This document shows positions 23,373 through 35,187 of a stretch of DNA of 64,000 bases, in pieces. The stretch covers positions 10,747,870 to 10,811,869 of the forward strand of contig CM066317.1 in NCBI GenBank assembly GCA_033807775.1. The letters are read 5' to 3'. Made by a program: the position numbers and the translations under genes. Source of the DNA: Saussurea involucrata (lineage: Eukaryota > Streptophyta > Magnoliopsida > Asterales > Asteraceae). Position 1 is the stretch's first letter. Every line of letters begins with the position of its first letter. The notes under the pieces were generated by a model. It saw only the letters and a program-made list of their open reading frames with translations. It searched no databases and was not told the DNA's origin.

Positions 23373-26300
23373 TGATAACGCCACTTTTTGGCGTTATTTT
23401 CAGTTCTCAAACCAATGAGATTGGCTTGTATTCAAGTAAAAAGGCGTGTATTTCACGGTTTATCTAGTGATTTATACAGGTTAGCTAAAAGACGGCATTC
23501 CTCGAGAAAAGAAGCTAAAAAGAGCCCCAAAAGAGCCAAAACGAAGCCCAACGAAAGCCCGAGATCCAAGTCCAAAACCGCGGCACACAGTCCAAAACCG
23601 CGGCATACAATTTTCCCAAACCGCGGCCCAAGCCGCGGCACACACTGTTCCACGCCGCCGCGCGGTTTGCAAACCGCGGCACGCAGAAATAAAACTCGTT
23701 TTTTGGAGATTTTAGGTCATTATTCGCGCAACTTTTCGAGGACGGCCAGAGCAGTTTAGGGGGCGATTTCTGGAGAATTTTCGGAGTCCTCGAGGTCACG
23801 ATACAGAGCCGATCACGAGTGCATTCAAGACGGAACGTAGAGACGAACACGAGAGGGAGTTTTCATCACTTGTTATCACGATTTCATCTTGTCACTTTTT
23901 GATCATGTTTACATTCACTCTTGAATCCTTTTCTCTTATGTTTGAATCCACCACCGACATGAACTAACCGGTTCGTGTTGGGGGTTGGAATGAATCTGGT
24001 TTTTAAGCATGTAACGAATTGACTTGAACGTTTATCAGTTTTTCCTTATTAAATGAAGCATGTGATTTTGTTCTTAACGCGTTTGTGAATTTGGCCAGTT
24101 TACAAATGATTTGTTGAGTAGTAATTAAGTTCGTGAGAATTAACTACTATATAGAATTAGGAATTGCATGCCTAAAGCCCAAAACGGTGATAGAGATATA
24201 CCAAGTAAGCTTTAGTCCCATTTAAACCATTAGGTTGACATCGAGAGATAGAATCTAGCCAATTTAACATAAGTCGAGTGCATAGTGTGTTTTGGAATCC
24301 AGAAGTGAGATCGAGAGATTGAACTAATCCTTTTCAAAATAAAATCCGTTGTTATTCGAAAGAAAACGACGGTGATCTTAAAAGATTTGGGAATCATTTA
24401 GGGGATTAACTGGTAACTGTTTGAGTTGATTGTGTGCATGTGTAAAACCTGAGGATTTCCAACCCTCAACTTTTCTCTCTATCAAAGTCTTTAAAGCTGT
24501 TCTGTTTGTCTTGTGTTTGCTTGATTTTAATTTCTGCATTTCATTAGTTTATAAAACCAATCTCCAAATTTGACAGTCCAATTAATAGTTCTTGTAGTAA
24601 TTGTGATATTTAGTTCCTAGTTCCTGTGGTTCGATACTCGTACTACCGTACGTTATTACTTGATTCGACACCGTACTTCCGTTCTTGCGTTGTGTGTTTC
24701 TGTTTTCTTGTTTTCTTTCGTCGTTTGTTTGTTTCTTTTGTGCGTGCGTGCTCTCCCCTCCCTCTCCAAATGATCAACCTTTCAAGAACCTCCTCTGGCT
24801 GGGCAAAACAGGTATGTTCTAATCATTTCTCTGCTAAAAGAGTGGTGTTTGATGAGTTGTTCTAGTGTAATTGCACGAGATGCATCAAACCTAAGTTTCA
24901 CTTAGGTTTGGGGTGCCTCATTTTTTTTCAACATCCTTACACACTCACTTTTAACCCTGTGCAAACTCGGTTTCACCGAGGTTTGGGGTTGGCTTTTATT
25001 TGGCAAACCTAGGCCACGGCCTAGGTTTGGGGTGCCCAGTCTAGAAATTTTGGGTTTTTCTTTTTGCTATGCTATGTTAATGTTTTACCCGTACTTTTTA
25101 TACCTGTAAATAACTGCACAATGATCGAGTCGCATCACCTATGACTTTGCTTGCACATTGGGGACAATGTGTGGGTAAGGTTTGGGGTTGCCCAATCGGG
25201 CCCAAGCTTATGCACGTAGATTTCCTACATTTCTGAGTGTCTAGATCACAATAGCTAAATTTTTTATTTTTGAATGATTGAGACCAACCATTGTGGGAAG
25301 AACTTTATGATAGTGACGTGACCGTTAGGGAAGGACCAGGAAAAGACATGACTAGGGACATTAGTGGAGACCACCCGATTGTGAATTTTGAGCCTAAAAG
25401 ACGTCTTTCATTTCGAGGGATTTATACACATAATTCTTATACACTTTTCGAATTCCTTGTCGTGAATGTAGAATGATCTCGCTACATTATTGCATTGAGT
25501 AGCAAAGACGAACATCGGGATATTAGGTAAGGGTACAATAGACTATATCGTGTGGACCTTAATATATGATTCCAGGCATTATGTGTTTTATTTTAAACCA
25601 TTTTTAGCTATCGTCCCCTTTCACCCTTTTGTGTATCCATAGCCATATTGCAGCCAAACACTCATCCTATTTCTTTCTAAACCCATCAATTACCCGTTAG
25701 CCAAAAGCCTTAGCCAACCTTTATCCGAAAGTGTGTCAATCGGAAGCAGTAATGAACTAATAGAGATAGAGCAGAAAAGAGAGAATTTCGGCCAGTCATG
25801 AGAATAAAACGGGTCAATGTAACCCGAGAAGTAGAAAAGAGGACCAATGAAGTCCCAACTAAAAAAATATATATTATTAAATAAATACAGTAATTAGATA
25901 ATAGTTAGAGCTGAAAAATAAGAGAGTCAAAGCGACTCCAATAGTGATGAAAAGGGCCAAGTAAGCGAATGTAAAGCAACGAGAGTTCAGGAATTGCCAA
26001 TGATTGACACACCGAGGATTGTTGATCCTTTTTACCCGTCGTTTCTTAACCTTAACCTTAGCCCCATTACAACCCGTGTAAAGACCTGGATGATCTTTTG
26101 GAAAATGTGATTACGGTTTACGACTACCTTTACTGATATTCCCTGTCTTGCTATTTGAATTCTTTCTGAGATCAAACTTTTGGACATTTGTGCGTCTTTC
26201 AAATAGAGTTGTCATGAAATTTGAGTATTCTTGTACATAACCTCCGTAAACATGACAACACGAGCGATAACCTAGGTTTGAGTGCAAAGAGAGTATCCCG

Positions 26301-26586
26301 TGAGGTAGGGTCGAGGCGAAATGTTTTCCCTAGCATGTCTGGACTTAGTCTAACCCTAATGTAATCGGAACTGTCACGAGTTCAACTCCCAATAGAAGGT
26401 CATAGATCGGACAAATTAAAGAATGAGGCGAAAGTGAGATAGATATTCACGGGTATGGGAAATCACCGATGCATCACTTGGTACCGATTGGAATTGTGCA
26501 GTTATTATTCTTTCACAAATATATGCTTTTATTCTGTTTTTATCGCTAATTTGCTTGGGGACAAGCAACGCTCGGTTTGGGGTTGT
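23373..26586 (+). repeat. Element F unit 1
   Basis: A truncated LTR runs from 23373 to about 24664, followed by internal DNA. The LTR opens with a hairpin ATAACGCCA/TGGCGTTAT. At about 23577-23690 lies a cluster of AAACCGCGGCA words. The frame starting at 23388 is a read-through of the LTR and is not called as a gene. Confidence 0.85.
24887..25190 (+). repeat. Element F hairpin plus GGTTTGGGGT modules (unit 1)
   Basis: Four inverted repeats are each followed by the G-tract: AAACCTAAG/CTTAGGTTT then GGGG (24887-24913); AAACTCGGT/ACCGAGGTTT then GGGG (24963-24988); AAACCTAGGCC/GGCCTAGGTTT then GGGG (25005-25032); CACATTG/CAATGTG then GGTAAGGTTTGGGG (25154-25187). The polypurine tract at about 26551-26584 has the same make-up with TTGCTTG/CAAGCAA. 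Unit 2 repeats the set at about 28114-28415. Confidence 0.75.
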
Positions 26587-29500
26587 TGATAACGCCACTT
26601 TTTGGCGTTATTTTCAGTTCTCAAACCAATGAGATTGGCTTGTATTCAAGTAAAAAGGCGTGTATTTCACGGTTTATCTAGTGATTTATACAGGTTAGCT
26701 AAAAGGCGGCATTCCTCGAGAAAAGAAGCTAAAAAGAGCCCCAAAAGAGCCAAAACGAAGCCCGAGATCCAAGTCCAAAACCGCGGCACACAGCCCAAAA
26801 CCGCGGCATACAGTTTTCCCAAACCGCGGCCCAAGCCGCGGCACACACTGTTCCACGCCGCCGCGCGGTTTGGCGCGCGGTTTGCAAACCGCGGCACAAA
26901 CCGCGGCACGCAGAAATAAAACTCGTTTTTTGGAGATTTTAGGTCATTATTCGCGCAACTTTTCGAGGACGGCCAGAGCAGTTTAGGGGGCGATTTCTGG
27001 AGAATTTTCGGAGTCCTCGAGGTCACGATACAGAGCCGATCACGAGTGCATTCAAGACGGAACGTAGAGACGAACACGAGAGGGAGTTTTCATCACTTGT
27101 TATCACGATTTCATCTTGTCACTTTTTGATCATGTTTACATTCACTCTTGAATCCTTTTCTCTTATGTTTGAATCCACCACCGACATGAACTAACCGGTT
27201 CGTGTTGGGGGTTGGAATGAATCTGGTTTTTAAGCATGTAACGAATTGACTTGAACGTTTATCAGTTTTTCCTTATTAAATGAAGCATGTGATTTTGTTC
27301 TTAACGCGTTTGTGAATTTGGCCAGTTTACAAATGATTTGTTGAGTAGTAATTAAGTTCGTGAGAATTAACTACTATATAGAATTAGGAATTGCATGCCT
27401 AAAGCCCAAAACGGTGATAGAGATATACCAAGTAAGCTTTAGTCCCATTTAAACCATTAGGTTGACATCGAGAGATAGAATCTAGCCAATTTAACATAAG
27501 TCGAGTGCATAGTGTGTTTTGGAATCCAGAAGTGAGATCGAGAGATTGAACTAATCCTTTTCAAAATAAAATCCGTTGTTATTCGAAAGAAAACGACGGT
27601 GATCTTAAAAGATTTGGGAATCATTTAGGGGATTAACTGGTAACTGTTTGAGTTGATTGTGTGCATGTGTAAAACCTGAGGATTTCCAACCCTCAACTTT
27701 TCTCTCTATCAAAGTCTTTAAAGCTGTTCTGTTTGTCTTGTGTTTGCTTGATTTTAATTTCTGCATTTCATTAGTTTATAAAACCAATCTCCAAATTTGA
27801 CAGTCCAATTAATAGTTCTTGTAGTAATTGTGATATTTAGTTCCTAGTTCCTGTGGTTCGATACTCGTACTACCGTACGTTATTACTTGATTCGACATCG
27901 TACTTCCGTTCTTGCGTTGTGTGTTTCTGTTTTCTTGTTTTCTTTCGTCGTTTGTTTGTTTCTTTTGTGCGTGCGTGCTCTCCCCTCCCTCTCCAAATGA
28001 TCAATCTTTCAAGAACCTCCTCTGGCTGGGCAAAACAGGTATGTTCTAATCATTTCTCTGCTAAAAGAGTGGTGTTTGATGAGTTGTTCTAGTGTAATTG
28101 CACGAGATGCATCAAACCTAAGTTTCACTTAGGTTTGGGGTGCCTCATTTTTTTTCAACATCCTTACACACTCACTTTTAACCCTGTGCAAACCTCGGTT
28201 TCACCGAGGTTTGGGGTTGGCTTTTATTTGGCAAACTTAGGCCACGGCCTAGGTTTGGGGTGCCCAGTCTAGAAATTTTGGGTTTTTCTTTTTGCTATGC
28301 TATGTTAATGTTTTACCCGTACTTTTTATACCTGTAAATAACTGCACAATGATCGAGTCGCATCACCTATGACTTTGCTTGCACATTGGGGACAATGTGT
28401 GGGTAAGGTTTGGGGTTGCCCAATCGGGCCCAAGCTTATGCACGTAGATTTCCTACATTTCTGAGTGTCTAGATCACAATAGCTAAATTTTTTATTTTTG
28501 AATGATTGAGACCAACCATTGTGGGAAGAACTTTATGATAGTGACGTGACCGTTAGGGAAGGACCAGGAAAAGACATGACTAGGGACATTAGTGGAGACC
28601 ACCCGATTGTGAATTTTGAGCCTAAAAGACGTCTTTCATTTCGAGGGATTTATACACATAATTCTTATACACTTTTCGAATTCCTTGTCGTGAATGTAGA
28701 ATGATCTCGCTACATTATTGCATTGAGTAGCAAAGACGAACATCGGGATATTAGGTAAGGGTACAATAGACTATATCGTGTGGACCTTAATATATGATTC
28801 CAGGCATTATGTGTTTTATTTTAAACCATTTTTAGCTATCGTCCCCTTTCACCCTTTTGTGTATCCATAGCCATCTTGCAGCCAAACACTCATCCTATTT
28901 CTTTCTAAACCCATCAATTACCCGTTAGCCAAAAGCCTTAGCCAACCTTTATCCGAAAGTGTGTCAATCGGAAGCAGTAATGAACTAATAGAGATAGAGC
29001 AGAAAAGAGAGAATTTCGGCCAGTCATGAGAATAAAACGGGTCAATGTAACCCGAGAAGTAGAAAAGAGGACCAATGAAGTCCCAACTAAAAAAATATAT
29101 ATTATTAAATAAATACAGTAATTAGATAATAGTTAGAGCTGAAAAATAAGAGAGTCAAAGCGACTCCAATAGTGATGAAAAGGGCCAAGTAAGCGAATGT
29201 AAAGCAACGAGAGTTCAGGAATTGCCAATGATTGACACACCGAGGATTGTTGATCCTTTTTACCCGTCGTTTCTTAACCTTAACCTTAGCCCCATTACAA
29301 CCCGTGTAAAGACCTGGATGATCTTTTGGAAAATGTGATTACGGTTTACGACTACCTTTACTGATATTCCCTGTCTTGCTATTTGAATTCTTTCTGAGAT
29401 CAAACTTTTGGACATTTGTGCGTCTTTCAAATAGAGTTGTCATGAAATTTGAGTATTCTTGTACATAACCTCCGTAAACATGACAACACGAGCGATAACC

Positions 29501-29814
29501 TAGGTTCGAGTGCAAAGAGAGTATCCCGTGAGGTAGGGTCGAGGCGAAATGTTTTCCCTAGCATGTCTGGACTTAGTCTAACCCTAATGTAATCGGAACT
29601 GTCACGAGTTCAACTCCCAATAGAAGGTCATAGATCGGACAAATTAAAGAATGAGGCGAAAGTGAGATAGATATTCACGGGTATGGGAAATCACCGATGC
29701 ATCACTTGGTACCGATTGGAATTGTGCAGTTATTATTCTTTCACAAATATATGCTTTTATTCTGTTTTTATCGCTAATTTGCTTGGGGACAAGCAACGCT
29801 CGGTTTAGGGTTGT
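26587..29814 (+). repeat. Element F unit 2
   Basis: It matches unit 1 along its whole length. Differences include an extra GGCGCGCGGTTTG phrase in the CG-rich cluster (about 26870-26890) and a restored C that makes the second hairpin perfect. Confidence 0.88.
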
Positions 29815-31182
29815 TGATAACGCCACTTTTTGGCGTTATTTTCAGTTCTCAAACCAATGAGATTGGCTTGTATTCAAGTAAAAAGGCGTGTATTTCACGG
29901 TTTATCTAGTGATTTATACAGGTTAGCTAAAAGGCGGCATTCCTCGAGAAAAGAAGCTAAAAAGAGCCCCAAAAGAGCCAAAACGAAGCCCAACGAAAGC
30001 CCGAGATCCAAGTCCAAAACCGCGGCACACAGTCCAAAACCGCGGCATACAGTTTTCCCAAACCGCGGCCCAAGCCGCGGCACACACTGTTCCACGCCGC
30101 CGCGCGGTTTGGCGCGCGGTTTGCAAACCGCGGCACAAACCGCGGCACGCAGAAATAAAACTCGTTTTTTGGAGATTTTAGGTCATTATTCGCGCAACTT
30201 TTCGAGGACGGCCAGAGCAGTTTAGGGGGCGATTTCTGGAGAATTTTCGGAGTCCTCGAGGTCACGATACAGAGCCGATCACGAGTGCATTCAAGACGGA
30301 ACGTAGAGACGAACACGAGAGGGAGTTTTCATCACTTGTTATCACGATTTCATCTTGTCACTTTTTGATCATGTTTACATTCACTCTTGAATCCTTTTCT
30401 CTTATGTTTGAATCCACCACCGACATGAACTAACCGGTTCGTGTTGGGGGTTGGAATGAATCTGGTTTTTAAGCATGTAACGAATTGACTTGAACGTTTA
30501 TCAGTTTTTCCTTATTAAATGAAGCATGTGATTTTGTTCTTAACGCGTTTGTGAATTTGGCCAGTTTACAAATGATTTGTTGAGTAGTAATTAAGTTCGT
30601 GATAATTAACTACTATATAGAATTAGGAATTGCATGCCTAAAGCCCAAAACGGTGATAGAGATATACCAAGTAAGCTTTAGTCCCATTTAAACCGTTAGG
30701 TTGACATCGAGAGATAGAATCTAGCCAATTTAACATAAGTCGAGTGCTTAGTGTGTTTTGGAATCCAGAAGTGAGATCGAGAGATTGAACTAATCCTTTT
30801 CAAAATAAAATCCGTTGTTATTCGAAAGAAAACGACGGTGATCTTAAAAGATTTGGGAATCATTTAGGGGATTAACTGGTAACTGTTTGAGTTGATTGTG
30901 TGCATGTGTAAAACCTGAGGATTTCCAACCCTCAACTTTTCTCTCTATCAAAGTCTTTAAAGCTGTTCTGTTTGTCCTGTGTTTGCTTGATTTTAATTTA
31001 TGCATTTCATTAGTTTATAAAACCAATCTCCAAATTTGACAGTCCAATTAATAGTTCTTGTAGTAATTGTGATATTTAGTTCCTAGTTCCTGTGGTTCGA
31101 TACTCGTACTTCCGTACGTTATTACTTGATTCGACACTGTACACTTGCGGTTAGATTCGCGGGGTGTGAAAACCCCGTGTCA
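29815..31182 (+). repeat. Element F unit 3: complete LTR
   Basis: This 1368-bp copy runs past the point where units 1 and 2 switch to internal DNA and ends ACACTTGCGGTTAGATTCGC then GGGGTGTGAAAACCCCGTGTCA-like sequence, terminating in CA. It shows that units 1 and 2 lost the LTR 3' end together with primer site and gag-pol. Confidence 0.85.
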
Positions 31183-31302
31183 GAGGTCGGGACCGAGAGA
31201 GAGCTCGACTCGGATGATGAGAAGGAGGTCGAGGAGGAGGAGGAGGGTTTCCACGGCGACGTGTCGGGCAAAGATGCGACCGACGTCCCTCCCCAACCTT
31301 AG

Positions 31303-31864
31303 AAAGATATCTTCGTTTATTTCTGTTTCTTTGTTGCTCGATCGTTGGTGGTCGAGCTTTTTGTAAATGACAGTTTATTCGATGAATGGAACTTGCGCTT
31401 TATAAAATATCACATCGACTGTCAAATTCATAAAAAATATACAAGGAATCATGCGACTTAGGCATCTATTGTAACACAATAACTGGAACGTAAGCCAATA
31501 GACTTTTAAATCGTGTATATAATAATAAGCACATGCGAATAAAGCATACATTCGGAGTATGAAAATTTTTTCTAAGTCAAGAAACTTAGATCATGAGATT
31601 GCTAGACCTCGCGATCGTACGACTAAGTCGTGCGATTAATTCGAATCGTGTGCCCCTGTAGAAGGATGATCAAGTCATAGACCTGATCGTTAATGTCGTG
31701 CGACCTTGCGAAACTAGAGTCGTTTGATTATTGTCGTGCGATTCTTTTCTGACGCGTCGTGCCCAACTACGTGGGACGTATTGATTATTGCTACCATCTT
31801 GCCCCCTTGTGGCGATTTTAAGACGATACACTAAATGTCATCATGAATCGCCACAATAGAAGGT
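31303..31864. other. Non-coding link of element C with hairpin and internal G-tract
   Basis: It lies between the end of the antisense gene and the protease. It shares phrases with D (AAGTCATAGACCTGAT, GTCGTGCGA). At 31801-31856 the minus strand reads TTGTGGCGATT, a 28-nt loop, AATCGCCACAA and then GGGGGCAAG, an 11-bp perfect hairpin next to a copy of the polypurine motif. Confidence 0.7.
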
Positions 31865-32500
31865 CTATTTTCGCGGCTTCAGGGTGGTTTTATAGCAATC
31901 ACGAGTGACTTTCGGCTCACTTTTTATCTCCTGGATTCCCCACGGCGCAGGGAACTTCAGAGTCTGATGATACGTCGAGGGAACGACCTTCATCTCATGG
32001 ATCCATGGTCGGCCTAAGATGATGTTATAGGCCGACGCACAGTCGATGACGCTGAACTTGGTCTGCTTGCTGATTCCTCCGGCGTAGACTGGCAAGATGA
32101 TATCTCCATAGGTGCTCGTCGCTTCTCCATTGAAACCGACCAAAGTTGTCGAACGTCGGGTGATTTCCGAACGATCTATTCCTATGGCCTTGATGGTGTC
32201 AAGGAAGATGACGTTCGCTGAACTGCCCCCATCGATCAAGACTCGTCGGGTTAAACAATTACCAATCATGAGTTGAATGATCAACCCGTCATGATGTTTC
32301 TGATATGAGTCGCCGAGGTCGTCTTGGTCGAATACGATCTTCATAGCTTCCAACTCCAAATCTTCTTTAGGCCTTGATGAACGCGGACTAGGTTGATCGT
32401 CAGGCGCTTGACTCGCGTGACGTTTGGCCGTGGAATATGTCAGACCACATACGTCGGAACCACCGGTGATACAATTGACGACTTTCGCATGCTCGGGGGT
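31865..32500 (-). pseudogene. Element C retroviral-type aspartic protease
   Basis: The frame is the same as gag (1869 nt between the gag start and the methionine at 32359). It carries VLIDGGSSANVIF, the Tat-style form of the catalytic loop with DGG, then SAYNIILGRPWIHEM, the second conserved protease strand. The linker 32500-32360 is open in the same frame, so gag and protease were once continuous. An in-frame TAA at 32501-32503 now separates them, where element D has a Ser codon. The frame stops at 31865, where reverse transcriptase should follow but does not. Confidence 0.8.
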
Positions 32501-34228
32501 TTACGGTCGATGGTCGCTAGTTGGAGTAACGACGTCATCGATGATATCTTTGAGATTTCCTTTCGGGACATGATACGCCAGCTCCTTTTTGAGAGCTATG
32601 CAATCATCCGTCGTGTGACCATGGTCGACATGAAAGTCACACCATTTAGATTTGTCTTTCTTAGCGTCGTCCTGATCGGACTTCCTTGGCCATCGAATAG
32701 TCGCCTGGACGGTTTTCAGAGCTTCGACCAAATCTTTAGTGGATCCTTTGAATCCATAAGAGGATATCTTGGGGTACTGAGAAAACTTGGTCGCGGTCTT
32801 GGCTTCCGCTTTCGTCTTGAATCGGACGTTCGAGATCTGGTGTGCGGGCTCTATTTTGGAAATTGCTTTCGTCTTGAACTCGGGCTTTTTCACACCTAAC
32901 AACCTTTTGTCATCGGTATGCTTGCGCCGAAAGGCAGCGTCGCCCTCTACTCTCATGTACGCTAGGATTCGAGCTCGGACGTCTTCAAAATTCTCCGGAG
33001 GATACTTGGTCAGGTCAGTGTATAAACCTGAGCTGTCGTCCAGACCACGCTTATAGGCTTCAATTGCAGTCTTGACGTCAAAGTTGCGAATGTTGATCAT
33101 CTCCGCATTGAATCGATTGAAATAACTGCGGATAGACTCACTGGTCTTCTGCACGACGTAATACAGATCACTGGTCTGCTTCTCCATCTTGCGACTGCTG
33201 GCGAATTGCTGGGAGAATTGGTTGACCAATTCAGCGAACGACCCGATGGACTTGGGTTTGAGATTGATCAACCATTGGAGAGAAGGACCGGTGAGAGTCG
33301 CACCAAAGCTTTTGCACATAAAGACCTCCTGATACATGTGTGGGATCGAGATCGTCCACATGAGCTGCTTATACTGCGCGACGTGCTGTGTTGGATCGGT
33401 CACTCTCGAATACTTGGGCGTGAAGGCGGGGACGTTGTATTTCTTCAGGACCTCGATGGTCGCGATCTCATCGATAAAGGGTGACGCATGAAATCCTGAT
33501 CGAGGTTCGACATCAACGAGCACGGCTGCCCCAGGTAGCTTGGCGAGCAAAGATAGGACGCGCTCGTTCTGATCTTCTAGCATTTTCAATCGCTGAGCGA
33601 CGGGGTCATTGGGGTCGAGATTTGCCCCTGCTTGCGGATTGATTCCTGAACTGGTGCCATTGCCATGCAACGAGCCATTGGCGTCTCCGTTGAAAGGAAC
33701 AAAATACGGTTGCGACCCATTCTGAAACGGCTGCGACCCATTCTGAAACGGCTGCGACCCATTCTGAAACGGCTGCGACCCATTCTAAAGTGGCTGCGAT
33801 CCATTCCGAAATGGCTGCGATCCATTCTGCATGGGTGGTGGCCTTATATGCTGAGGAGGAACCGTCCCGAACTGGGGATTTGGATTGAACGGTCCCGACT
33901 GTTGGTTCTGCATGAACGGACCTGGATGTTGATTCTGAGCGAACGGACCAGATCCTGGACATGGATGCTGATTCTGAGCGAACGGACCTGATCCTGGACC
34001 TGGATTATGCGCGAATGGTCGAGGACCATTCTGACCGAACGATCTTTGGCCTGTATTCTGAACGAATGGCCTAGGACCATTCTGAGGTCCAGAGGGATTC
34101 CTTAGTCGTGCGATCTCCTCAGCTTCTCTACGGCTTTGCTCCGCCATGGCGTTGATTTGATTTCGAGCGATTTCAAGCTCCTGGTACATCTGGGCAATGA
34201 CATGCTGCTGATTTCCAGGGGCTGCCAT
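32501..34228 (-). pseudogene. gag: Element C gag
   Basis: The capsid/nucleocapsid protein starts MAAPGNQQHVIAQMYQELEI, 82 bp inside the primer-site region. An N/Q/P/G/F-rich segment with 21-bp tandem repeats (QPFQNGS) follows. The retrotransposon gag domain runs from about 33580 to 33000, for example IPHMYQEVFMCKSFGATLTG and a Trp at LQWLINL. The nucleocapsid knuckle near 32600 is C-DFHVDHGHTTDD-C, the Tat-type C-H-H-C pattern. A CAG-to-TAG change at 33785-33787 interrupts the repeat segment, and a TAA closes the frame at 32501. Otherwise the frame is open throughout. Confidence 0.88.
33705..33845 (-). repeat. 21-bp tandem repeats in element C gag
   Basis: About six copies of GGCTGCGACCCATTCTGAAAC encode the heptapeptide QPFQNGS. 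One copy carries the CAG-to-TAG stop. Element D has the same period at 56706-56830 with a changed sequence (QPFQQGS). Confidence 0.85.
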
Positions 34229-34310
34229 TTTCCTGAAACAGAGAACAAAGAAAACTCCAAGAAATCGTTAGTAAAACGCACGTTTGTCGAAGATTTTCTC
34301 TAGATGAGGT

Positions 34311-34328
34311 CCCACGGATGGCGCCAAA
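34311..34328 (-). promoter_or_regulatory. Element C primer-binding site region
   Basis: Immediately after the 5' LTR (minus strand) the sequence reads G-TTTGGCGCCATCCGTGGG. TGGCGCC fits a tRNA ending GGCGCCA. I do not assign the tRNA. The same sequence follows D's LTR, and A has TTTGGCACCATCCGTGGG. Confidence 0.75.
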
Positions 34329-34329
34329 C

Positions 34330-35182
34330 TGTTAATGCCAAAAATCGCACCAAAGGGACAACTTAAGGTCGATGTGGACTTTAACAACTAAAGAAAGGAA
34401 TCATTCGACAAAGACGAAAATGTAAATGAGACAGAGGATTTGATGACGCAGGAAAAACCTCAACGAGGAAAAAACATGCGGACGACAGTGGATGTCGTCG
34501 CTGCACTATGGTCGCCAATCAGGGGCGATGTCCTTGGTGTTCCGGGTGTCGATCGTACAGAGATTACAATACAAATGAAGGGAAAGACTTCGAAATGTAA
34601 AGTACAAGTGTTTGAAATGTAAAACCAGTGTGCGTCGCGTGTGAAAACAATGTGTAAACTGTTGGTCGAGAGTGAAAGTCGTGTGTCGGGAGCGATCTTC
34701 TATAAATGATCTCTTTGCTTTGAATGAATATTCTTCGAGTGTTTGCGTTTACTTCTCTTGTTCGATGTTTGGTCCCTGGAACTGAAGTTTAACTTGATCT
34801 TTCATAACCTTCGGGTGCTTTGATTAGCTCATTGAATGCTTTGATAACAGCCATAACGGTCGCCAGTTGTAACTCTTCATAATTGCTCTTCGTCGGTTAT
34901 TACCGTTGCCCATTAATGACTTTGACTCCTGCATTAATCATTGAATAAATGTAACAGTCGTATATTGAGTTAGTCAAGGTCGTACGATCTTGTGCGACGG
35001 TCGTGCGGAACGGGCGACGTCGAGGTCGAGTGTCGTGAGGAACTCTCGACTTACCTTTTAGGAGGGATGACGGAGGTTTTTTGGGTCTTTGTCGGGGCCT
35101 TAACATAATACAAGATATAGTTCATAACATATGTCTTACCCTTTCTGGTCGTGGTAGAGACCTGTGAAATTTTGCCCAAGCA
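34330..35182 (-). repeat. Element C 5' LTR
   Basis: On the minus strand it starts TGCTTGGGCAAAATTTCAC and ends GATTTTTGGCATTAACA. The same start and end style as A's LTR shows that A, C and D belong to one lineage. Confidence 0.9.
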
Positions 35183-35187
35183 TAATT

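Larger units (their letters stand above)
23373..31182 (+). mobile_element. Element F: tandem LTR-internal-LTR-internal-LTR array
   Basis: GAGGT repeats at 23368-23372 and 31183-31187 flank the array. Three units begin TGATAACGCCACTTTTTGGC at 23373, 26587 and 29815. Units 1 and 2 (3214 and 3228 bp) are an LTR lacking its 3' end plus about 1.9 kb internal DNA. Unit 3 is a full LTR (29815-31182) ending CCCCGTGTCA. The internal part has no gag or pol. It ends in a polypurine tract, CGGTTTGGGGTTGT, before each new LTR. The two internal copies differ at roughly ten visible sites, so the duplication is recent. Unequal LTR recombination would produce this form. Athila/Tat-like affinity is inferred from the GGTTTGGGGT style. 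Confidence 0.85.
21291..31302 (+). pseudogene. Antisense four-exon gene of element C (aORF), broken
   Basis: Exons are 21291-21892, 21971-22204, 22281-22825 and 22905-23372. The last resumes at 31188-31302 after element F. Introns are GT-AG (for example GGTGAGCC and TGTGTAG). Exon 1 starts MRRKSIARRKPRK and holds a domain resembling the Pfam family of putative gypsy-type transposon proteins (Transposase_28), around IGFHWPYSPL and SPGQLMPQFWRV. Exon 2 is acidic, exon 3 is basic and Ser/Thr-rich, and exon 4 is a predicted coiled coil. Exon 4 has a 1-base deletion near 23135, an in-frame stop soon after, and F inserted at 23372. Tat-lineage elements are known to carry such an additional ORF, sometimes antisense. 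Its role is unknown to me. Confidence 0.8.
19979..35182 (-). mobile_element. Element C: non-autonomous Tat-like Gypsy element with an antisense gene
   Basis: It is bounded by 853-bp LTRs (19979-20831 and 34330-35182) and a perfect TAATT duplication (19974-19978, 35183-35187). On the minus strand the order is 5' LTR, primer site, gag, protease, a non-coding stretch, then a multi-exon gene running in the opposite (plus) direction, polypurine tract and 3' LTR. Reverse transcriptase, RNase H and integrase are absent, also after removal of nested element F. Mobilisation would need enzymes from a relative such as intact A-type elements. Visible LTR differences run to a few percent, so it is older than the Copia insertion. 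Confidence 0.9.

Noticed and set aside
23388..30225. Repeated frames beginning MALFSVLKPMRLACIQVKRR in each F unit, rich in Arg, Pro and Lys
   Set aside because: They start in the LTR hairpin, run through the CCGCGG word cluster, differ in frame end between units and coincide with equally long frames on the other strand. They are read-throughs of a repetitive LTR.
33665..34080. Alternative frames across gag with RLRPILK or MDRSHF repeats
   Set aside because: Products of the 21-bp tandem repeat read in other frames. The gag frame continues on both sides.
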